Shown here: piece after piece, positions 9,779 through 17,912 of the stretch
Numbering within the stretch: position 1 is the first letter of the stretch
Layout: each line of letters begins with the position of its first letter
Assembly (NCBI RefSeq): GCF_019263745.1
Contig: NZ_CP077107.1
Coordinates: 1,674,001-1,738,000 of the forward strand
DNA length: 64,000 nucleotides
Direction: 5' to 3'
From: Methanospirillum hungatei
GTDB lineage: Archaea; Halobacteriota; Methanomicrobia; Methanomicrobiales; Methanospirillaceae
Notes under the pieces: model-generated
Databases searched by the model: none
What the model was told of the DNA's origin: nothing
Seen by the model: the letters and a program-made list of their open reading frames with translations, nothing else
Position numbers and translations under genes: made by a program

Positions 9779-9786
9779 AGATCGAG
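9779..9786. repeat. Target site duplication, right copy
   Basis: AGATCGAG directly abuts the right end of the IS66 element and is identical to the copy at 8142-8149. The pair marks a simple transposition event with no later rearrangement at this site. Confidence 0.95.
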
Positions 9787-10063
9787 AATAATAACATCAT
9801 ATGGAATACCGTCTTCACGTGCTTTTCTAAACGCCTCAAGTGTTTCTTCTCCGGTGAACGCGATCGTTGGATCGTAGCCCAGTTTTTTTAATAGAATACC
9901 GGTTATTTCACAGATCGCCGGTTCATCATCCATGAGAAGAATTCGATATGCCATATATTTCGATACAGAATGGTATGAACATCTGGTTATAAGACATTTA
10001 TGAGTTGTTATGCTTTGACTCATCAGGTTCATGCATTATTAAAACTAACTTGTATCGGTTTTT

Positions 10064-11182
10064 GTGTATTTTCATCTATATCTTACCGATTCCTGCAATC
10101 TTGCCTGTCAATACTGCAGGGGTAAAATATTCGATACCCCTGAACTTGATTGTGATGACCTTGCCATTGATGAGTCTATTCCTGCTGAAATCACCTGGGA
10201 TATGAGAGATTTGTTCCGATTCTTATCTCAGGATCCAGATGCGGTCCTTACTTTTATTGGTGGAGAGCCTACCTTGCGTCATGACTTGATATGTACAATT
10301 ATGAATGAAGTTCAGGTAAAGAGATTCATGATACAGACCAATGGAACCCTCCTTCACAAATTACCATCAGAAATCGTAAACCGTTTTGATACTATCCTCA
10401 TTTCAATAGATGGCGATCAGAAGACTACCGATCAAGGAAGGGGAGAAAGAACCTATGCCAGGGTCATGGAAAATATCAATCATATTAATGCGAACGGATA
10501 CCGGAATGAAATTATTGCACGGATGACCGTGACCGAGCGAACAGATATCAGACAGGCAGTCCGATACCTCTCCCATAATCCGGATTATTCATTTTCCTCT
10601 ATTCACTGGCAGATTGATGCAAATTTCTGGAATGATTATTCACTCCGTTCTTTTGAAAAATGGGCGCATAACTCATATATTCCTGGAATCCACCACCTTG
10701 CGAAGGACTGGCTTTTTATCATTCAAAAGAGTGGGAAAGTTCCAAAATGGTATCCATTTATAGATACCCTTGAGGATATCCTTTTGGGTAGGAAAAGTAG
10801 ATTGCGTTGTGGATCCGGGTATTCCAATTATTCAATCCTAACTGACGGGAACATTGCTCCCTGTCCCATCATGGTGGGTATGAAAGATTACTATGCAGGA
10901 TCGATTACCACTTCAAAACCAGACTCTCTTCCGATTATACCAGTGAAAGGGAGATGTGAAACGTGTGACATTCTGGATTTTTGTGGAGGAAGATGCTTGT
11001 ATTCATCCATTTTGCAGCCCTGGCCGAATGAAGGAGTTGAGCTGGTGTGTAAGACAGTTCGGGCTCTTCATGATGCGATCAGTGGGATAGTTCCAGAAAT
11101 TCGGGAACTTATTGAAAAAGGAAATATTACTCTGAACGATTTTGCTCATGAAAAATTCAACGGGTGTGAGATAATTCCATAA
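10064..11182 (+). CDS. Radical SAM/SPASM enzyme, putative peptide modifier
   Basis: A 372-residue radical S-adenosylmethionine protein. The cluster motif CNLACQYC (CxxxCxxC) lies at about residues 12-19, followed by TFIGGEPTLR (the SAM-contacting GGE) and MIQTNGTLL. The C-terminal SPASM-like region holds further cysteines in LRCGSGYSNYS, IAPCPIMVG, CETCDILDFCGGRC and LVCKTVR, which suggests auxiliary Fe-S clusters. From memory it resembles the archaeal putative peptide-modifying families (AF0577 or Mhun_1560 types). The start is GTG; an in-frame stop lies 18 bases before it. No obvious precursor peptide gene sits next to it, so the substrate is unknown. Confidence 0.82.
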   Translation: MYFHLYLTDSCNLACQYCRGKIFDTPELDCDDLAIDESIPAEITWDMRDLFRFLSQDPDAVLTFIGGEPTLRHDLICTIMNEVQVKRFMIQTNGTLLHKLPSEIVNRFDTILISIDGDQKTTDQGRGERTYARVMENINHINANGYRNEIIARMTVTERTDIRQAVRYLSHNPDYSFSSIHWQIDANFWNDYSLRSFEKWAHNSYIPGIHHLAKDWLFIIQKSGKVPKWYPFIDTLEDILLGRKSRLRCGSGYSNYSILTDGNIAPCPIMVGMKDYYAGSITTSKPDSLPIIPVKGRCETCDILDFCGGRCLYSSILQPWPNEGVELVCKTVRALHDAISGIVPEIRELIEKGNITLNDFAHEKFNGCEIIP

Positions 11183-11248
11183 AGGCAATTAGGGTTTCCA
11201 CTCTTATCTCACGATAAATTATGACTATTGAGCCCAAAATGTACGTAC

Positions 11249-12106
11249 ATGAAAATATCAGTCCTTGCCAGTGGAAGCAAGGGCAACTGTGTGTATATAG
11301 AAGGCTCATCTGGCGCTGTTATTATTGATGCTGGGCGTTCAGCAAGGGAAATACTTGGAACAAAAGTTCGGAGAGGACGACTCCAGGAGGCTGGAGGAAA
11401 ACGTGAACTTATCCAGGGAATTCTCATCACCCATGAACACGGTGACCATGTGAAAGGTCTTGGGCCTCTTGGGAATGCCCTGAAAGTGCCGGCTTATGGG
11501 ACGAGTGGAACACTGGATGCAACAAACCGGATGATTCAGTCAAAAAAGAATTTTCCGTTCCAATCAATCCACCCCGGTGATCCCGTTTCCATCGGTGATT
11601 TTTTGGTAACATCCTTTTCAGTTTCGCATGATGCAATCGATCCGGTTGGGTACCTTATTGAAGAAGATGGGGTTCGCCTCTGTTACTGTACAGATACCGG
11701 TATGGTAACGTCAGGTATGCTGGAAATGTTAAAAAAGTCTGATGGTGTAATCCTTGAGTCGAATCATTGTCCACAGATGCTCAAAGACGGACCATACCCG
11801 GCCTTTCTTAAACGGAGGATAGCCTCTTCACGGGGACATCTCTCGAATGAAGATGCCGGGACAGTCCTTGCAGAAATTTCCCAATCAATCCATTGTGCCA
11901 TCCTAGCTCACCTGTCAGAGGAGAATAATGAGCCGGGACTTGCTATCAGAAAAGCCCATGAAGCCCTTGGCCTTGCAGCAGATGATGTAGACCTCTTTGC
12001 TGCATCCTCGATTGATACCAGTACACGGCCGGCACATAGAAAACCGAAAGGTGATTGCAGATTTCAATGTACTGATGATTGTTGGAAGATTTCTATTTCC
12101 CTTTAA
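11249..12106 (+). CDS. YycJ-like metallo-beta-lactamase fold hydrolase
   Basis: A 285-residue cytosolic metallohydrolase, possibly a nuclease. It starts MKISVLASGSKGNC, the characteristic opening of the YycJ/WalJ group. The dinuclear metal motif ITHEHGDHVKG lies at about residues 65-75, with later ligands in VSHDAID, YCTDTGM, LESNHC and the histidine in LAHLSEENN. The in-frame ATG at 11228 would add seven residues, but the family start is at 11249. It is followed 11 bases later by the DNA ligase, which hints at a DNA-repair connection as proposed for bacterial YycJ; this is inference. The Cys-containing C-terminal tail (CRFQCTDDCWK) is unusual. Confidence 0.82.
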   Translation: MKISVLASGSKGNCVYIEGSSGAVIIDAGRSAREILGTKVRRGRLQEAGGKRELIQGILITHEHGDHVKGLGPLGNALKVPAYGTSGTLDATNRMIQSKKNFPFQSIHPGDPVSIGDFLVTSFSVSHDAIDPVGYLIEEDGVRLCYCTDTGMVTSGMLEMLKKSDGVILESNHCPQMLKDGPYPAFLKRRIASSRGHLSNEDAGTVLAEISQSIHCAILAHLSEENNEPGLAIRKAHEALGLAADDVDLFAASSIDTSTRPAHRKPKGDCRFQCTDDCWKISISL

Positions 12107-12117
12107 ATCTCATAACC

Positions 12118-13764
12118 ATGTTGTTTTCGGAATTTTCAGATCTGTGTAAACGTCTTGAAAAAATTTCAGGAAGACTGGATACTATCGCCATACTTGCTGA
12201 GAGTATAGCCCGCCTCTCTGATGATGACCTTCCCCATTTTTGCCGGCTTATCCTGGGAAAACCGTTCCCTGAGTGGAGCGGGAAAAAACTCGGAATTGGC
12301 CCGAATCTTTTGTACGAAGCAGTGGCATATGTCACGGGAAGAAAACGTGAAGAGGTGATTGATCGTCTGAGTCGGGTTGGAGATGCTGGTGCTGCGGTAG
12401 AAGAACTTCTCTCCCAGAAATCACAGACATCTTTTTTCACGGTTGAACTGACCCTTACAGATGTTATGGCCGCCCTTGTTGAGATATCCGGAATGGAGGG
12501 GGGTCGTTCCCAGAAAGAAAAGATCAGGGTTATTCAGCGAATACTATCCAGTGCTTCACCTCTTGAGGGTCATTATATTACTGCAATTCTCCTCGAAGAT
12601 TTCCGGATTGGGGTTGGAGAAGGAAACCTTCGTGATGCCATTGCTCAGGCACTCGCGGTAGATCCAAGCCTTGTTGAGTATGCAAACCAGGTCAGAAATG
12701 ACATGGGAGAAGTTTCAGTGCTGGCACGAAAGGGAGAAGATGCTCTTCGCTCAGTACGGCTGGTCCCGTTCCATCCGGTCAGGATGATGCTTGCACGGCA
12801 GGGAACCATCTCTGGTGTTTTGGAGGAGGGAGATCCGGTTGCAGTTGAGTATAAATACGATGGAGCAAGGTTTCAGTTTCACAAACAGAACGGGATCTGC
12901 AGGATGTACTCAAGGCGGCTTGAAGAGGTTACAGCAGCTATGCCTGATGTCGTCGCACTCCTCGATAATGCTCTTCTGGATGATGTGATCGTTGATGGAG
13001 AAGTCATTGCTGTTCAGGAAGGACACCCCATGCCATTTCAGACGGTCCTTCGAAGATTTCGGAGAAAACACAATGTTGCGAAGGCAGCAGATGCCATCAC
13101 ACTGATTCCAAACCTCTTTGATATTCTCTATTACAATCAGGAAATGCTCATCGACCTGCCATTTCAGGAGAGAAGGGAGATGTTAACCAAAGTTGCATCG
13201 CAGTATGTGACACCACAACTGGTATCCAGTGATGAAACAGAGATCGAAGCATATTATCATGGAGCCCTTGATGCCGGACATGAAGGAGTTATGTTAAAAA
13301 TACAGAGATCGCGATATACACCCGGTGTCAGAGGGAAAGACTGGGTAAAAATAAAACCTGAAGCAGACACACTGGACCTTGTTGTAACGGGGGCTGAGTG
13401 GGGAGAGGGAAAACGTGCTCATGTCTTTGGATCATTTCTTCTTTCCGTCAGGAGTAATGGGAAACTGGTCCCACTAAGTCGGGTTGCAACCGGTTTTTCT
13501 GATGAACAACTGAGCTGGCTGTTTACAACACTTCAAGATGATATTATTCGGAAAAATGGAAAAATGGTCTTCTTTGAACCACGACTTGTTTTTGAGATAG
13601 GATACTCAGAGATTCAGAAAAGTCCCAATTACGAAGGTGGGTATGCTCTCCGGTTTCCCAGGTTTATTGAAGTAAGAGAAGATAAAGACCTGAAAGAAGC
13701 AAACACTGCAGAAGACGTCGAAGAAAGATATATACAGACTCATCGCCCCCTACAAACACCCTAA
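12118..13764 (+). CDS. lig: ATP-dependent DNA ligase
   Basis: A 548-residue archaeal replicative and repair DNA ligase that seals nicks using ATP. The N-terminal DNA-binding domain occupies about residues 1-210. The adenylated Lys246 sits in EYKYDGARFQFHK (motif I). Other nucleotidyltransferase motifs are MYSRRLEEVT, VDGEVIAV, GVMLKIQRSRY and WVKIKPEAD. An OB-fold domain completes the protein and ends near RFIEVREDKD. I chose the ATG at 12118, 11 bases after the metallohydrolase gene; the in-frame ATG at 12079 would overlap that gene by 28 bases. The length matches archaeal ligases of about 550-600 residues. Confidence 0.95.
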   Translation: MLFSEFSDLCKRLEKISGRLDTIAILAESIARLSDDDLPHFCRLILGKPFPEWSGKKLGIGPNLLYEAVAYVTGRKREEVIDRLSRVGDAGAAVEELLSQKSQTSFFTVELTLTDVMAALVEISGMEGGRSQKEKIRVIQRILSSASPLEGHYITAILLEDFRIGVGEGNLRDAIAQALAVDPSLVEYANQVRNDMGEVSVLARKGEDALRSVRLVPFHPVRMMLARQGTISGVLEEGDPVAVEYKYDGARFQFHKQNGICRMYSRRLEEVTAAMPDVVALLDNALLDDVIVDGEVIAVQEGHPMPFQTVLRRFRRKHNVAKAADAITLIPNLFDILYYNQEMLIDLPFQERREMLTKVASQYVTPQLVSSDETEIEAYYHGALDAGHEGVMLKIQRSRYTPGVRGKDWVKIKPEADTLDLVVTGAEWGEGKRAHVFGSFLLSVRSNGKLVPLSRVATGFSDEQLSWLFTTLQDDIIRKNGKMVFFEPRLVFEIGYSEIQKSPNYEGGYALRFPRFIEVREDKDLKEANTAEDVEERYIQTHRPLQTP

Positions 13765-13902
13765 AATATCTATTCAGAAGATAATCCTTTGATTTTGACA
13801 AAAAAGACAGAGAATTCTTTTTCTGAATTTCATTTTCTCCGTTTAAAACTTTCCATTTACCAAATACCTTTATCTTAATTGCTATCGCATTCTTATACCC
13901 GC

Positions 13903-13923
13903 TGGTCTCTGATGATGAGACCA
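13903..13923 (+). promoter_or_regulatory. Hairpin in the speD leader
   Basis: A perfect 7-bp stem (TGGTCTC at 13903-13909 against GAGACCA at 13917-13923) encloses a 7-base loop. It ends 29 bases before the speD start codon and upstream of the AGGAGGG ribosome site at about 13939-13945. No T-run follows, so it does not look like a terminator. A regulatory role in polyamine synthesis is only a guess. Confidence 0.4.
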
Positions 13924-13952
13924 CCCTAATAACCTTACAGGAGGGATGGCGA

Positions 13953-14351
13953 ATGAATGGACTACATCTAATTGCTGATATGTACCGCTGCACCTGCACT
14001 GCTGATCTACTGTGTGACCAGAGCAAGTTAGAGAAACTCTGTGTGGATGCATGTATGAACGCTGGTCTTACCCCGCTTGGAACATATTTCCACCAGTTTA
14101 TGGATGAAAATGGAAATAAAGCAGGAGTCACGGGCAACGTGGTTCTGGCAGAGTCACATCTCGCCATCCACACCTGGCCGGAGAATAATGGGGTGACTCT
14201 TGACGTATATGTCTGTAACTATAGCCGTGATAACAGTGATCGGGCAAGACAGACATTCAATGAAGTAGCTTCTGCTCTTGCTCCTGGAGAAATGGCAAGT
14301 CATGAAGTAATCAGGGGAGAGATCAACGCTGCCGGAGTTGCAGAAAGCTGA
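13953..14351 (+). CDS. speD: S-adenosylmethionine decarboxylase proenzyme
   Basis: A 132-residue prokaryotic-type AdoMet decarboxylase. It self-cleaves to form a pyruvoyl cofactor and makes decarboxylated SAM, the aminopropyl donor for spermidine. The processing site is the Glu-Ser bond in VVLAESHLAIHTWPE, and the conserved CNY lies near residue 88. A strong AGGAGGG precedes the ATG at 13953 by seven bases. The spermidine synthase gene starts three bases after its stop, so the two genes form a compact pathway operon. The leader carries a hairpin at 13903. The length is typical of the class 1B enzyme. Confidence 0.96.
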   Translation: MNGLHLIADMYRCTCTADLLCDQSKLEKLCVDACMNAGLTPLGTYFHQFMDENGNKAGVTGNVVLAESHLAIHTWPENNGVTLDVYVCNYSRDNSDRARQTFNEVASALAPGEMASHEVIRGEINAAGVAES

Positions 14352-14354
14352 TCC

Positions 14355-15233
14355 ATGGATTCAAACAATTTTTCGGATTTCCTCTGCGAACCACTGAACG
14401 GTAACAGCGGATTTTTCTTTAAAAAGGGAACACTGCTTGAACGGGGTGAAACACCTTTTCAGGTCTATGAGGTTTGGGATACCCCAGAACTTGGAAGACT
14501 GTTCAGGCTTGACGGGTATTTCATGACATCAGAACGGGATGAGTTCTTTTATCATGAGAATATGATTCATCCCGCCCTTATCTCTCATCCTGATCCAAAG
14601 ACCGTCCTCATAATCGGTGGAGGGGACGGTGGATCTGCAGATGAGGTATTCAAGCATCCATCTGTAAAACGGATTGTTCTCGTCGAACTGGACAAGGCTG
14701 TTGTTGACCTTTCACGAAAATACTTTGAATCAGTTCACCACGGATCCCTTGATGACCCACGAATAGAGATTCTTATCGAGGATGGACTGAAATATGTCAG
14801 GGAGATAGGACCAAGAGAAGGAGAGAAGTTTGATCTGATCGTACTGGACCTGACCGATCCCCTGGGTCCGGCTGCCGAACTCTACTCACCGCGATTTATG
14901 GCAGATTGCAAGGCACTTTTGAATGAGGGAGGTATGTTTGTCCTGCATATCGGACCGCCGGTGTATGCACCTGAGCGGGTATCTGGCCTAATGAAAAACC
15001 TCATCAGTGTCTTTCACATCGTGGCTCCCTACTTTGTGTATATCCCACTCTATGGAAGCCTGTGGGGCATGGCCTGTGCATCTGATAAGAGAGATCCCAG
15101 ACAGATAACCAAAGCCAATGTTGATGAGATTATCCGGGATCGTTCTCTATCGGATCTGCAATATTATAACGGGGCAACCCATGAAGCAGGATTTGCCCTG
15201 CCTGAGTACCTGAAAAAAATTCTTTCTTTGTAA
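14355..15233 (+). CDS. speE: Spermidine synthase
   Basis: A 292-residue aminopropyltransferase that makes spermidine from putrescine and decarboxylated SAM. The Rossmann-like methyltransferase fold shows VLIIGGGDGGSADEVFKH, the acidic loop VELDKAVVDLSRKYF and the active-site region LIVLDLTDPLGPA. N-terminal family residues include FQVYEVWDTPELGRLFRLDG and ERDEFFYHENMIHPAL. It follows speD by three bases. The product is the substrate of the deoxyhypusine synthase encoded at 28827. It converges on gltX, with an A/T-rich stretch between them. Confidence 0.96.
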   Translation: MDSNNFSDFLCEPLNGNSGFFFKKGTLLERGETPFQVYEVWDTPELGRLFRLDGYFMTSERDEFFYHENMIHPALISHPDPKTVLIIGGGDGGSADEVFKHPSVKRIVLVELDKAVVDLSRKYFESVHHGSLDDPRIEILIEDGLKYVREIGPREGEKFDLIVLDLTDPLGPAAELYSPRFMADCKALLNEGGMFVLHIGPPVYAPERVSGLMKNLISVFHIVAPYFVYIPLYGSLWGMACASDKRDPRQITKANVDEIIRDRSLSDLQYYNGATHEAGFALPEYLKKILSL

Positions 15234-15248
15234 AAAATTTTTTAAAAA
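15232..15248. terminator. A/T-rich convergent terminator between speE and gltX
   Basis: The 15 bases between the two convergent stop codons are a symmetric A-run, T-run, A-run (AAAAAATTTTTTAAAAA). This gives a poly-T signal on both strands, and archaeal RNA polymerase terminates at T-runs. It probably serves both genes. Confidence 0.5.
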
Positions 15249-16934
15249 TCAGCGGTGGGTAAAGTACGCCACCGCTGGATTGCCAGTTGCATCAATTCGT
15301 GCAAACCCGACACGCTCAAACTGGACAATCCGATCTTTCGTGGCGACTGCCTCAGGTTCACAAACCCCAATGACATCTCCTTCCTGAGTTTTCAGGGTGC
15401 AGGGATTTGCATGTTTTTCCGGAAGCCACTGAATGATCGGGGCTTTTTTACTTCTGGCTTCCTGAAGGTCATCACCAGCATATTCACCTCTCACGATATC
15501 TCCTTCACGAAACACTTTGATATTGAAGAGATCCTTGAGTCTTAAAAATTCCGCACCTGATGCTAAGTCAGCTCGTGGGAGGTAGATTGTCCCCTCATAG
15601 GGTATTTCTCGATACCCTCTTGATTCATCACCGGGGTATCTCATAGCTTTTGCCACTACCTTCTCACTTCCGGATATGAGAACACGTACAGGATCCGGAA
15701 CAAAGAAGAACCGGTCTGCATTACTATCGATGATATCTTTGTTCTTGGCATAGAGGTTTTCCCAGGAGAACTGAATATCGGTTTCCCCAATACCAATTTC
15801 TACAACAGCATTTCTGACTGCCTGGGGTTGAATACCCCGCCTTGCCATCGCACGAAGTGTCCCAAGCCTGACATCGTCCCATCCGGAATATTCACCAGAC
15901 TGAATCCCGGCTCGCATCTGAGAAGTTGAGAGGACCACACCCTCAATACCCATCCGGCCATAATGACGATAAACCGGGGTTTCCCATCCCATATAATTAA
16001 AGATAAACTCCTGTCGCTTCGTGTTCGCAATATGATCCTTCCCCCTGATAACATGAGTCATTCCAAGCAGGTGATCATCAACAGCAACGGAGAGATTCAT
16101 GAGCGGATAAACGATGGCATCTACCCGCTGGTGTGGTGTGGAGGTCAGGATCCGGAATAGCGGATAATCACGCATTGCAGGGTCTGGATGGTTCAGGTCG
16201 GTTTTTAACCTGACACCAACTTCTCCTTCGGCAAATACTCCCTCGAGCATCTGTTCAAAAAGATCCATCGCCTCTTCAGGAGACTGACTCCGACATGGAC
16301 AGGCGGTCTTGTGCATTTTAAGATCTTTAAACTTCTCGTTATCACATCGGCAGACATAGGCATGGCCTTTCTGAATGAGCTCCTTTCCGACCTCATAATA
16401 TTTTGGGAACCGATCTGACTGGAAGATAGTTTCAGAGATGGAAAGGCCCATCCATGTGATATCTTCCCTGACCATATCATAGGCCTCGGGATCCACCCGT
16501 TTCGGATCGGTATCTTCTATCCGGAGGATATATTTACCGCCATATCGTCTGATGTACTCATCGTTGAGAAATGCAGCCCGTGCATGTCCAAGATGAAGAG
16601 GTCCAGAGGGATTCGGAGCAAACCTCATGACCACTCCTCCCTCACTTTTTGGAAGATCCGGAAGGCCAGCCTTCTTCTTCTCTTTCTTTTCGAAGAGAGA
16701 TGCATATTGATCAGGAGCCAGAGTCTTCAGTTTCTCTTCACGCTCTTCAATAGACAACGAAGAGACCTCATCAAGGACAGAGCCAAGCAATCCTTTTATC
16801 TCAGCAGCTTTTGAACGAAGTTCCGGATGGGTTCCAAGGATGGCCCCCATAACTGCGCCTGCTGCCGGGACGCTTTTATGCTTGACTGCATTCAAGAGAG
16901 CTGCGATAAGTAAAACAGAACGTGTATCGTCCAT
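15249..16934 (-). CDS. gltX: Glutamyl-tRNA synthetase, archaeal type
   Basis: A 561-residue class I aminoacyl-tRNA synthetase. In archaea it is usually non-discriminating, also charging tRNA-Gln with Glu for later amidation. The archaeal N-terminal helical extension covers about residues 1-100. The Rossmann fold begins MRFAPNPSGPLHLGHARAAF, with the HIGH-type sequence HLGH at 114-117. The KMSKS equivalent appears as VVLSTSQMRAG, a divergent but recognisable loop. The C-terminal beta-barrel anticodon-binding domain ends at YFTHR. Its ATG at 16934 touches the stop of idsA, so it is translated at the end of the isoprenoid operon. Confidence 0.96.
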   Translation of the reverse strand: MDDTRSVLLIAALLNAVKHKSVPAAGAVMGAILGTHPELRSKAAEIKGLLGSVLDEVSSLSIEEREEKLKTLAPDQYASLFEKKEKKKAGLPDLPKSEGGVVMRFAPNPSGPLHLGHARAAFLNDEYIRRYGGKYILRIEDTDPKRVDPEAYDMVREDITWMGLSISETIFQSDRFPKYYEVGKELIQKGHAYVCRCDNEKFKDLKMHKTACPCRSQSPEEAMDLFEQMLEGVFAEGEVGVRLKTDLNHPDPAMRDYPLFRILTSTPHQRVDAIVYPLMNLSVAVDDHLLGMTHVIRGKDHIANTKRQEFIFNYMGWETPVYRHYGRMGIEGVVLSTSQMRAGIQSGEYSGWDDVRLGTLRAMARRGIQPQAVRNAVVEIGIGETDIQFSWENLYAKNKDIIDSNADRFFFVPDPVRVLISGSEKVVAKAMRYPGDESRGYREIPYEGTIYLPRADLASGAEFLRLKDLFNIKVFREGDIVRGEYAGDDLQEARSKKAPIIQWLPEKHANPCTLKTQEGDVIGVCEPEAVATKDRIVQFERVGFARIDATGNPAVAYFTHR

Positions 16935-17902
16935 CAGTAGTCCCTTCTGATAAAGTACCAGGCTAACTCAGCAAGCAGGTATTTCTCCATCGTATCTGAC
17001 AATACAGAAAGATCATGAATTGCAGAGGTTATCATCGATTCAGCATCTTTCTGAACCGTATCAATTACACCCTTATCTGTCAACATGGTGATAAGTGATG
17101 CAATTTCTTCATGATTTAACGGACGACGCCATGGCTTGAGGTCAATCCCCTGCTCCCGTGCAGTGATAGCAATAAGAGTCTGCTTTCCTTCCCGGATATC
17201 AGAGGCTTGATCTTTGCCGGACTTTGCCGATGACGCAAGCAAGTCGATGAGATCATCCTGGATCTGAAACGCTGCTCCTATCCTGCATCCGTAATTATAA
17301 AGGCCGTCCACCTGTGCATCAGAACCACCAGCTAAAAGAGCACCTATTGCTGCAGCAGCACCATACAATACCCCGGTTTTCTTTGTTACCATCTCAAGGT
17401 ATTCGTCTCTGCTGACAACGCCACGCTCTTCAAAGGACATATCCTGTTGCTGTCCCTCACATATCTCCTCACAAGTGCGGGCAAGAAGCGCTATCGCTTT
17501 CACTTTCGGTTCTTCAGGCGCATCAGCGGTACAGATAAGAGAAAATGCACGGGCATATAATACATCACCGGCAAGAATCGCAGCCGGTTCTCCCCAGAGC
17601 GTATGAACGGTCTTTTGCCCCCGCCTGAACTCATCTTTATCCATGATATCGTCATGGATGAGCGTAAAGTTGTGAGTCACTTCAAGGGAAAGACCAGCCG
17701 GCATGATAATTTTTGAAGAACCGGGCTTTACTGCATCAGCTGCCAGTTTAAATAAGGCAGGGCGGAGGCGTTTTCCTCCGGCAAATAACAGGTGGTTCGC
17801 CGCCCTTGAAAGAGCGGTTTTCGGATCTCCATAACTATCCTGCAAAAGAGAATTGACCTCTTCTGCAGTTTTTTTAAGATACGTCTCAAGCTCCATACGC
17901 AT
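16934..17902 (-). CDS. idsA: Geranylgeranyl/farnesyl diphosphate synthase
   Basis: A polyprenyl synthase of about 322 residues that elongates dimethylallyl diphosphate with isopentenyl diphosphate to make chains for archaeal ether lipids. The first Asp-rich motif is IHDDIMDKDEFRRG, the second QIQDDLIDLLASS. GGKRLRPAL binds diphosphate and GQQQDMSFE is conserved. I chose the ATG at 17902 (MRMELETYL), with GGAAA eight bases upstream; it overlaps nothing essential of the RNase J gene ending at 17913. An alternative ATG is at 17896. It lies downstream of fni, ipk and mvk on the same strand and continues their pathway. Confidence 0.94.
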   Translation of the reverse strand: MRMELETYLKKTAEEVNSLLQDSYGDPKTALSRAANHLLFAGGKRLRPALFKLAADAVKPGSSKIIMPAGLSLEVTHNFTLIHDDIMDKDEFRRGQKTVHTLWGEPAAILAGDVLYARAFSLICTADAPEEPKVKAIALLARTCEEICEGQQQDMSFEERGVVSRDEYLEMVTKKTGVLYGAAAAIGALLAGGSDAQVDGLYNYGCRIGAAFQIQDDLIDLLASSAKSGKDQASDIREGKQTLIAITAREQGIDLKPWRRPLNHEEIASLITMLTDKGVIDTVQKDAESMITSAIHDLSVLSDTMEKYLLAELAWYFIRRDY

Positions 17903-17912
17903 TCTGTTTCCA

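Larger units (their letters stand above)
7931..9954 (-). pseudogene. CheY-like response regulator split by an IS66 element
   Basis: This is one receiver-domain gene in two pieces. The 5' part (9779-9954) encodes MAYRILLMDDEPAICEITG and continues to DVIILDL, ending at the phosphorylatable Asp, then reads into a stop formed by the insertion sequence. The 3' part (7931-8149) continues TIPGGMGGREVVQIIR and contains VLVSSGD and VLTKPYN. Removing the element at 8150-9778 and one copy of the 8-bp duplication rejoins the halves in frame into a normal 128-residue receiver. The gene is therefore inactivated, apparently recently because neither half shows other damage. Its former partner kinase is unknown. 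Confidence 0.92.

Noticed and set aside
13912-13918. ATGATGA resembling a C box of a C/D guide RNA
   Set aside because: There is no matching D box at a suitable distance, and the sequence is better explained as the loop side of the speD leader hairpin.
13664-14173. A 169-codon minus-strand frame
   Set aside because: It covers the end of DNA ligase, the speD leader and the start of speD in antisense, and shows no family motif.
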